A DNA stretch of 22,926 nucleotides from CAZGMN01 sp964645765 (GTDB lineage Bacteria > Acidobacteriota > Aminicenantia > Aminicenantales > Aminicenantaceae), in assembly GCA_964645765.1 (NCBI GenBank), contig CAZYBE010000045.1:1-22926 (forward strand), written 5' to 3'. Every line of letters starts with the position of its first letter. Position 1 is the stretch's first letter. The position numbers were made by a program, and so were the translations under genes. The notes under the pieces were generated by a model that saw only the letters and a list, made by a program, of their open reading frames with translations, did no database searches and had not been told where the DNA came from. Shown here in pieces: positions 1 through 5,115 of the stretch.

Positions 1-144
1 AAAGCGTCCTGCGACCAAGGGGTCATACCCCCTTGGAACCCCCCGCTGCTTTGCCCATGGGCAAAGCAGCGAAGCTTGAAACCGAGCAGGCTTTGCCTCG
101 CTGGGGCAAAGCCTGCGTGTTTTCGAAACACACAGACTGATCCA
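1..144. repeat. Hairpin-rich dispersed repeat, copy 1, cut by the window start
   Basis: Bases 1-140 align without gaps to 19072-19211 with 15 differences (about 89% identity). The copy holds four hairpins in a row: arms 15-22/29-36, a perfect palindrome 44-71, arms 86-97/105-116, and arms 117-122/126-131. The first two stems are unchanged between copies. The third stem differs at three pairs, each compensated on the other arm. The fourth has one change that becomes a G-T wobble pair. The window begins inside the element, so its left end is not visible; base 1 falls inside an 18-bp palindrome seen whole in copy 2. The element lies just upstream of acpS. I saw no open reading frame in it that resembles a known protein. 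Confidence 0.85.
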
Positions 145-191
145 ATCTATATCACAGATTTGAACATACGTGCTTAAAAAAGGAGCCTGAA

Positions 192-575
192 ATGGTCATA
201 GGGATTGGGATTGATATCATTGATGTCGAAAGGGTGAGAAAACTCGCAGAAAAAAATCCACGCTTCCTTGAACGAATCTTCACTCCCAAGGAAATCGATT
301 ACTGCTCGAAGAAGAAAAATAAGCACCAGCATCTGGCAGCCCGTTTTGCAGTCAAGGAAGCTTTCTTTAAAGCCATTGGAAAAAGAATTAGCTGGCAGGA
401 TGTCGAGCTTTTCAACCTGAGTTCTGGAAAGCCTCAGCTTGATATAAAATTCAAAGAAAGATTTTTCATCGATAAGGCCCTTGTTTCCATTTCCCACCTC
501 AAAGAATATGCCGTGGCAGCAGTCATCCTCGAAGGCGAGAAGAAGCGGAAGCCCACTTCCCCAAAATCAGCCTGA
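192..575 (+). CDS. acpS: Holo-[acyl-carrier-protein] synthase (AcpS)
   Basis: This enzyme transfers 4'-phosphopantetheine from CoA to a serine of acyl carrier protein, activating it for fatty acid synthesis in the cytoplasm. The 127-residue protein has the N-terminal GIGIDIIDVERV motif with the metal-binding Asp near residue 8, and AARFAVKEAFFKAIG near residues 49-63, which contains the conserved Glu. An AGGAG ribosome site at 181-185 precedes the ATG. The length is normal for the family, but the last eleven or so residues (KKRKPTSPKSA) extend past where the fold should end. That tail is encoded in part by the 25-bp repeat 555-579, which also occurs at the 3' end of feoB. The tail therefore appears to be shaped by the neighbouring insertion or by ancestral overlap with feoB. 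Confidence 0.95.
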   Translation: MVIGIGIDIIDVERVRKLAEKNPRFLERIFTPKEIDYCSKKKNKHQHLAARFAVKEAFFKAIGKRISWQDVELFNLSSGKPQLDIKFKERFFIDKALVSISHLKEYAVAAVILEGEKKRKPTSPKSA

Positions 576-579
576 TAAG
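555..579. repeat. 25-bp direct repeat, left copy (DR1)
   Basis: These 25 bases are identical to 1441-1465. They cover the last codons and the TGA stop (573-575) of acpS. The other copy covers the last codons of feoB. The two copies bracket about 860 bp holding the nucleotidyltransferase module, so they look like boundary repeats of an inserted segment. In both copies the right half of the core can pair with the bases just downstream (568-572 with 582-586 here). Confidence 0.85.
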
Positions 580-647
580 AGGGCTGAGTAAAATGGGCTT
601 TTCAGAGGATATGCCGAGCCTATCAGCAAATATACCGTCAACCTTGC

Positions 648-1115
648 TTACATGCTCGAGGCTTTCTTTTTTGCCCCCAAAAGAAGGTCTAAATCAATCT
701 TGTCCTGGAGGCGGTTTGACTTTCTTTTGATTTTTATCAAATCATCAAGCCCGATAAAATAAAGTTTTTCAGCTCCGTAAGCTCCAATCATTCTATCTTC
801 CCAGGCTTTTTTAAAGCTGCACCCCTGAACAGATGTCAAAAAGTCCACTCTGAGCGGTTCATATCCCAGCTGAATGACCTTTCCCCTTGTTTGAAAATCC
901 CTGCTGGACAGCTTCAAGCTTTTGAAGCCAAAATCGTTCAGTGCTCTGACAATTCTCTCGCTGTTGTCCACACTTGGCTCGACAAGGATATCAATATCTT
1001 TTGTATACCTTGGCTTGGCATAAAAAGCTACAGCATAAGCTCCGATGATACAGTATTTGACTTTATGTCTGTTTAAGAACTTGAATAGTTCTTCGTAATC
1101 TCTTTCGACTTTCAT
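648..1115 (-). CDS. Nucleotidyltransferase-fold protein (MNT/AbiEii-like), candidate toxin or regulator
   Basis: The 155-residue protein has the small-nucleotidyltransferase pattern: a glycine motif IIGAYAVAFY (about 23-32), then PRYTKDIDILV (35-45) with the metal-binding pair Asp40 and Asp42, and a possible third carboxylate in VDFLT (Asp91). The C-terminal IKIKRKSNRLQDKIDLDLL resembles the K..R..D..D helix of AbiEii/MNT-type proteins. Members of this superfamily transfer nucleotides to RNA or protein and often work in toxin-antitoxin or abortive-infection pairs. Its start lies inside the upstream small gene (53-bp overlap), so the two are probably co-translated. Both sit between exact 25-bp direct repeats. 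Substrate and activity cannot be read from sequence; a toxin role is inference. Confidence 0.75.
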   Translation of the reverse strand: MKVERDYEELFKFLNRHKVKYCIIGAYAVAFYAKPRYTKDIDILVEPSVDNSERIVRALNDFGFKSLKLSSRDFQTRGKVIQLGYEPLRVDFLTSVQGCSFKKAWEDRMIGAYGAEKLYFIGLDDLIKIKRKSNRLQDKIDLDLLLGAKKKASSM

Positions 1116-1269
1116 TTTCAGAGCCTTTTTTCATCTTAAAATGGATTTCACGCAAGAGCTGCACAGTTTCAAGTCTCTCTTTTCTGCTCATGGCAAGATA
1201 ATAATCTGTATCAAATTCTTCAGCAGCTTCGCATGAATCGGATACTCTCATCCATTTCTTCTTCTTCAT
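1063..1269 (-). CDS. Small conserved-looking partner protein of the nucleotidyltransferase
   Basis: The 68-residue, charged protein (MKKKKWMRVSDSCEAAEEFD...) has a predicted helical pattern: EEFDTDYYLAMSRKERLETV then LLREIHFKMKK, ending in a basic SRKRLRRTIQVLKQT. I do not recognise a named family, but small proteins with a W..V....EA.EFD start and an RLE.VQ.LR core are seen upstream of nucleotidyltransferases of this type. It precedes and overlaps that gene by 53 bp and comes first in the transcript, the usual place of an antitoxin. The ATG at 1267-1269 is preceded by a GGGGAAAG purine run. A promoter with an overlapping palindrome lies 30-63 bp upstream. No catalytic residues are evident. 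Confidence 0.7.
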   Translation of the reverse strand: MKKKKWMRVSDSCEAAEEFDTDYYLAMSRKERLETVQLLREIHFKMKKGSENESRKRLRRTIQVLKQT

Positions 1270-1298
1270 TTATCGACTCTTTCCCCAAATCCTTTCTC

Positions 1299-1332
1299 AA
1301 TGATTAATATCATTGTCGCCACGAGAAGTCAA
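1299..1332 (-). promoter_or_regulatory. Sigma70-like promoter with overlapping palindrome (candidate autoregulatory operator)
   Basis: On the minus strand TTGACT (1327-1332) and TATTAA (1304-1309) are separated by exactly 17 bases. The expected start is near 1297, giving a leader of about 28 bases before the ATG at 1269. The perfect inverted repeat AATGAT-TAAT-ATCATT (1299-1314) covers the -10 box, the arrangement expected of an operator bound by a self-regulating antitoxin or repressor. A second palindrome, AATTCA-TGG-TGAATT, lies at 1370-1384. The function is inferred. Confidence 0.6.
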
Positions 1333-1435
1333 CGAAAGGGGAAAACAAGGAAGATAAGTGCAGAATATTAATTCATGGTGAATTCAGGACATTCGTCTCC
1401 CCTATCGAAACCTGTTTGAATGAAAGGCCAGCTTT

Positions 1436-3382
1436 CTATGACTTCCCCAAAATCAGCCTGATAAGTAGGCTCAGAGCGATAGCGACGCTGACATTCAGGG
1501 CCATGGAGAGAAAAGCGACTTTTTTCCCTATCTCTTTCCAGAGAATGGCGACAGTGGAAAGGCAGGGGATAAAAAAATTAACAAACACGGCAAAGATAAC
1601 AATCTGCTCCCTGGAAATAATGCTCAACAAATTCTGATAGCTCACTCCAAGCGCCTGGAGCGCCATGAGCAGAGAAAGCTCTTTCCTTAAAAAGCCGAAA
1701 ACAAGAGTCACGCCCAGCTCACGCGGCAAGCCAAGGCCTTTTTCAACCAGCGGAGAAAGGACGATGTTGATGAACCGGTCGAAATTCAGATACTGAAGCA
1801 AACCCAGGACAACGCTTCCAGCAATCAGAATTGGCCAGGCGAATTTTAAAAAAGATTTGAGCTGGAAAAAAGTTTTTTGTATGATGCTTTTCAAAGAAGG
1901 TATTCTCAGCGAGGGAATCTCGAGAATCAAACCAGGAGAGGGGGATTTAACAAAGAAAGTTATAACTCTACCGATCACGGCAACCAGGATAACGTTGAAA
2001 AGATAGAATCCAAGGGCCCATACCGGACCCAGGTAGAAAGCCACAAGAGCCAGGATGATTGTTGTCCGGGCAGAACAAGGGATAAAGGGAATGAGGAGGG
2101 AGGTGATGACGCGGTCCCTTCTGGATTCCAGGATCCGCGTGGAGACGATGGCCGGCACATTGCAGCCAAAGCCGAGAATAAAAGGGGAAACAGACTTGCC
2201 ATGAAGGCCGATGCGGTGCATGAAGGTATCCATCAGGAACCCAGCCCTTGCCAGATAGCCGACATCCTCGAGAAAGGACATCAGGAAGAGGAGAGGAACA
2301 AAGTAGGGCAAGACAATGGCCACTCCTCCGCCAATTCCCTGAAGGAGTCCGTCGGCTAAATAGAACAATGCGCCTTTTCCGAGCAGGTGCAGAAGCAAAC
2401 TTCTCGATTTGTCCAAAGGCCCGAGGAGTAATCCTTCCAGAGGATTCCCAACCTTGAAGATAATAAAGAAAAACCCGAAGAAGACAGCGATGAGCACGAG
2501 ATAGCCCAGAATGGGATTCATGAGAAAACTATCAACTTTATCCAGGAAGGTTGTCTGCCTTCCTCTCTTCACCTGGCAGCTTTTCTCAAAAATCTTGTGA
2601 GCGAGGTTGTGCCTTTCAGCAGCGATGACTTCGTAGGCAGGAGCGCTGTGCCCAGCCTCCAGGTCGCGCCTAACTTTATCCAGAGCTTTCTTGAAGGGAA
2701 GGCTCATTTCCTTGAGTATCTTGTCAGCCAGAAGCCCGCTGGCTTCTATCATCTTTATCACCATAAACCTGCTGTTGGCGACAGCAGGAAAACTCTCAGG
2801 AACCCGCTTTTCCAGCTCTTCAATTTTATCCTCAACATCCTTGGACCATTTGATCTGGGTTATGGGCAATGCCATATCCAAGGCCTTAAGAACAGCATCG
2901 AGCATCTCTTTTATGCCGCGTCCACGAATGGCGATCGTGGGCGCGACCGGAACTCCCAGAAGCTTTTCCAGTTTTCCAACGTCAATCTCTATTCCCTTCC
3001 TTTCTGCCAGGTCGGTCATATTCAGGGCGACTATCATCGGGTATCCCAGCTCGATGAGCTCCAGAGTCAGCTCCAGATTGCGGCTGAGGACCGAGGCATC
3101 GACGACATTGATGATTAAATCAGGCTTTTCGCTGAAGAGGTGAGTTAAGGCGACTTTCTCAGCCGGGTCAGAAGGATTGAGGGAATAAGTCCCGGGCAAA
3201 TCGATGATGTTGAGAATCCTTCCTCCGACATTGACCCGGCTGTGGGTGTGCTTGACTGTTGTTCCCGGGAAATTCGAGGTCTCGGCCTTGAGGCCGGCAA
3301 TGGCATTAAAGAGTGCGCTCTTCCCGCAATTTGGCTGTCCGATGAAGATGATATCAGGATATCTATTCTTTTTTATCAACAA
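1436..3382 (-). CDS. feoB: Ferrous iron transporter FeoB
   Basis: FeoB imports Fe(II) across the inner membrane and has a GTPase domain. The 648-residue protein starts with a G1 loop GQPNCGKS (15-22), then a TT-containing switch I (FPGTTV), G3 DLPG, and G4 NMTD. A helical linker follows, then a membrane domain with repeated hydrophobic segments and the conserved GFGCNVPAIVSTR and PFIPCSARTT gate motifs. The C-terminal Cys motif is FIPCLSTVAILWKEIG. It is shorter than the E. coli protein (about 770) but normal for many bacteria, and complete. It starts inside feoA (20-bp overlap), so the two are co-translated. Its 3' end carries one copy of the 25-bp repeat, and without the downstream segment its reading frame might have ended differently. 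Confidence 0.97.
   Translation of the reverse strand: MLIKKNRYPDIIFIGQPNCGKSALFNAIAGLKAETSNFPGTTVKHTHSRVNVGGRILNIIDLPGTYSLNPSDPAEKVALTHLFSEKPDLIINVVDASVLSRNLELTLELIELGYPMIVALNMTDLAERKGIEIDVGKLEKLLGVPVAPTIAIRGRGIKEMLDAVLKALDMALPITQIKWSKDVEDKIEELEKRVPESFPAVANSRFMVIKMIEASGLLADKILKEMSLPFKKALDKVRRDLEAGHSAPAYEVIAAERHNLAHKIFEKSCQVKRGRQTTFLDKVDSFLMNPILGYLVLIAVFFGFFFIIFKVGNPLEGLLLGPLDKSRSLLLHLLGKGALFYLADGLLQGIGGGVAIVLPYFVPLLFLMSFLEDVGYLARAGFLMDTFMHRIGLHGKSVSPFILGFGCNVPAIVSTRILESRRDRVITSLLIPFIPCSARTTIILALVAFYLGPVWALGFYLFNVILVAVIGRVITFFVKSPSPGLILEIPSLRIPSLKSIIQKTFFQLKSFLKFAWPILIAGSVVLGLLQYLNFDRFINIVLSPLVEKGLGLPRELGVTLVFGFLRKELSLLMALQALGVSYQNLLSIISREQIVIFAVFVNFFIPCLSTVAILWKEIGKKVAFLSMALNVSVAIALSLLIRLILGKS
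1441..1465. repeat. 25-bp direct repeat, right copy (DR2), in the feoB 3' end
   Basis: Identical to 555-579 and in the same orientation. On the minus strand it encodes the last residues of FeoB (from LIR to GK), with the TAG stop at 1436-1438 three bases outside. After the 25 bases the two copies still share GGCT and AG at matching positions, so the original match may have been slightly longer. Confidence 0.85.
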
Positions 3383-3608
3383 TGGTTACCATGATTTTAT
3401 AGGCGATTCCCCTTCCCAGCGCAACCGATGTGTCAGAAGTCAGGTTTTTCACAAGCACCGGGCCGCCAAGGATACTTTTCGAATCAAGCTCGATAAGATC
3501 GTCTTTATGAAAGCCAAGGGCAATAAGCCTCCTGCGCACTCCGTGTCCGCCCAAGATATCGACGATCTGTAAAGTAGTATCAGGAGGGGCATCGGCCAAT
3601 CTAAGCAT
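3363..3608 (-). CDS. feoA: FeoA small SH3-like protein
   Basis: FeoA is a small cytoplasmic SH3-like protein required for, or modulating, FeoB function. The 81-residue protein has the usual order: an L..A..G-like opening (LADAPPDTTLQIVDILGG), the conserved RRRLIALGFHKDDLIEL block (about 25-41), and GGPVLVKNLTSDTSVALGRGIAYKIMV with the final beta strands. It precedes feoB with a 20-bp overlap, the standard feoAB layout. No FeoC gene is visible. I did not find a convincing Fur box; a TGATAAT half-site occurs at 3640-3646 but its partner is poor. Confidence 0.93.
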   Translation of the reverse strand: MLRLADAPPDTTLQIVDILGGHGVRRRLIALGFHKDDLIELDSKSILGGPVLVKNLTSDTSVALGRGIAYKIMVTIVDKKE

Positions 3609-3655
3609 TTTGTTCTCGGAAAATCCTTTCTTACTTAAGTGATAATCAGCCTTAT

Positions 3656-3683
3656 ATAATAACGCGAATCGAAAAAAAGTCCA
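3656..3683 (-). promoter_or_regulatory. Possible feoAB promoter
   Basis: On the minus strand TGGACT (3678-3683) and TATTAT (3656-3661) are separated by 16 bases, about 50 bp upstream of the feoA start. The region is AT-rich, and a TATCTT-TT-AAGATA hairpin lies just upstream at 3684-3697. The match is moderate and other -10 choices exist in TTATATAAT. Confidence 0.35.
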
Positions 3684-3774
3684 TATCTTTTAAGATAGAT
3701 ATAAGTTAAGGAAAAAAATCATGAATAGGAATTCAACCCTCGCCCATATATCATCTTGAATATTAGACAATTTT

Positions 3775-4950
3775 TCAGGAAAAGCTTTTTTTCCTTGAAT
3801 AGAAAAGGCAGGCGAGGATGACTAAAAAGCCGATGACAACCAGGGAATGCTGGGTATAAAAACGAAAAGCATGCTTGTGCAGTATTTCCCTTAAACTCGC
3901 TCCGATAAAAACGAAATCTGCTATCAAGATATATCGCAGAGCCCGGGGAAATTTATCGATAAAATTTATTAAAAGCGTAATGGCCAGCGTAGAGTAAAGG
4001 TAATTGTAATACCAAGCTAACGGAGAAAGAAGCGGGATCAAGATGAAAAGATAGGAAAATTCCAAGACTTCAGGCTCTTTCAAACCCTTTCTCCTGGAAA
4101 GGAGCATCATCCACAGCAAAAAAAAGCCTATGAGAAATGCCAATAGAATGATCAATATCCAGGCCAGTCCTCTCTGTCCGGAAGGAAGATTCTTCAAGAA
4201 AAAAGCTTGGAGAGAGGCGTTATCGTAATGGTCGATGAGAGACGGCGTGGAAAGGGAGAGCGTTCTTGGCCATTCTTTTAAAACCTGAAGATTCTGCTTG
4301 AAGCCATAAAAAATCGCAGGCAGCAAAAAGCCAAGGATGAGCATTCCCAGCCCGGATGCAACGAGCTTTAACTTTTTTTTGAGAATAAAATAAGGAAAAA
4401 AGACCAGGGCATAGGGCTTGAAAAAGAGGGAAAAGCCCCAGAAAAGACCGCCTTTTATCTCCTTTCTTTCGAGCGAAGCCTTGACCATTAGAAGCAGCAA
4501 AAAAAGAATAAAAATATTCACCTGCCCAAGCTCCACCTCCCTGCCCAGAAACTTGGCCAGAATCAAAAAGGATAAGAGCATGACCGTCCCTCTTTTCTTC
4601 TGTTTCAAAGGAAGGAGGTCATAAGATAAGGATAATGCAAGAAAGAGAAAGATAAGCTGGGCAAAATACCAGATGAGCTTGGCGATTTCATAGGGCAGAA
4701 AAGTCAGAATGGAGAAAAATACGGCCGAAGCAGGAGAATACTTATACTGGAGATGGCCGTCCGAGGCACGGTAAAGAGTCTCACCCTTGAGAATCCTCTG
4801 CCCGCCTCGATAGCAGACCCCGAAATCTGACATATCTTTTCGAATATAGACGAGATAAGATCCGAGAAAAATAAGGAAAGCGAGAATGATAAGAAGAAGA
4901 TTCCTGTGCTTTTTCAATAAGCGAAAGGAGAGAATGTTTTTCACAGTCAT
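3775..4950 (-). CDS. Polytopic membrane glycosyltransferase, GT87 (DUF2029)-like
   Basis: The 391-residue protein has about ten hydrophobic segments (first at about 17-36). It resembles the GT87 family of GT-C fold enzymes, which use polyprenyl-phosphate-linked sugars such as mannose on the periplasmic side. Supporting features are a first extracytoplasmic loop SDFGVCYRGGQRILKGETLY (about 41-60) with the family's DF...Y....I..G..LY pattern, the following YKYSPAS segment, and FKPYALVFFPY. A GQ-N motif (ELGQVNIFIL) also fits. It stands alone: feoA begins 166 bp downstream on the same strand and secA diverges upstream. No good ribosome site precedes the ATG at 4948-4950. The acceptor and sugar are unknown; it could instead be another GT-C protein such as an ArnT-like one. 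Confidence 0.7.
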   Translation of the reverse strand: MTVKNILSFRLLKKHRNLLLIILAFLIFLGSYLVYIRKDMSDFGVCYRGGQRILKGETLYRASDGHLQYKYSPASAVFFSILTFLPYEIAKLIWYFAQLIFLFLALSLSYDLLPLKQKKRGTVMLLSFLILAKFLGREVELGQVNIFILFLLLLMVKASLERKEIKGGLFWGFSLFFKPYALVFFPYFILKKKLKLVASGLGMLILGFLLPAIFYGFKQNLQVLKEWPRTLSLSTPSLIDHYDNASLQAFFLKNLPSGQRGLAWILIILLAFLIGFFLLWMMLLSRRKGLKEPEVLEFSYLFILIPLLSPLAWYYNYLYSTLAITLLINFIDKFPRALRYILIADFVFIGASLREILHKHAFRFYTQHSLVVIGFLVILACLFYSRKKSFS

Positions 4951-5019
4951 TTAAAAAGAGAACAGGCAACTTTTATTAAAAGCAGCCGCACCCTTTTTTT
5001 TAATGGATTGAATTTGATC

Positions 5020-5085
5020 TGTCAATTGAAAAAATGGATAGAAAAAGGGGAATGTCCCCTTTAATTGTGACCGCTTTAATTGACA
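5020..5085. repeat. Short palindromic REP/MITE-like element upstream of secA
   Basis: Outer arms TGTCAATT (5020-5027) and AATTGACA (5078-5085) enclose an inner hairpin AAAGGGGA-ATG-TCCCCTTT (5044-5062). A second locus at 18857-18920 carries the same GTCAATTGAA end and the same AAAAAGGGGA start of its stem, so these are probably members of one family. Similar GGGGAC...GTCCCC units are known from repeats mobilised by REP-associated Y1 transposases in other bacteria; that link is inference. The element ends about 30 bp before the secA ATG. Confidence 0.6.
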
Positions 5086-5115
5086 AGAAAGCACCTTTCT
5101 GCTAAAAATTATCTA

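Noticed and set aside
1877..2457. Plus-strand open frames opposite feoB
   Set aside because: They are antisense to a clear, complete FeoB and have no recognisable protein features.
3640..3655. Fur box upstream of feoA
   Set aside because: Only one TGATAAT half-site is good; the other half does not match.
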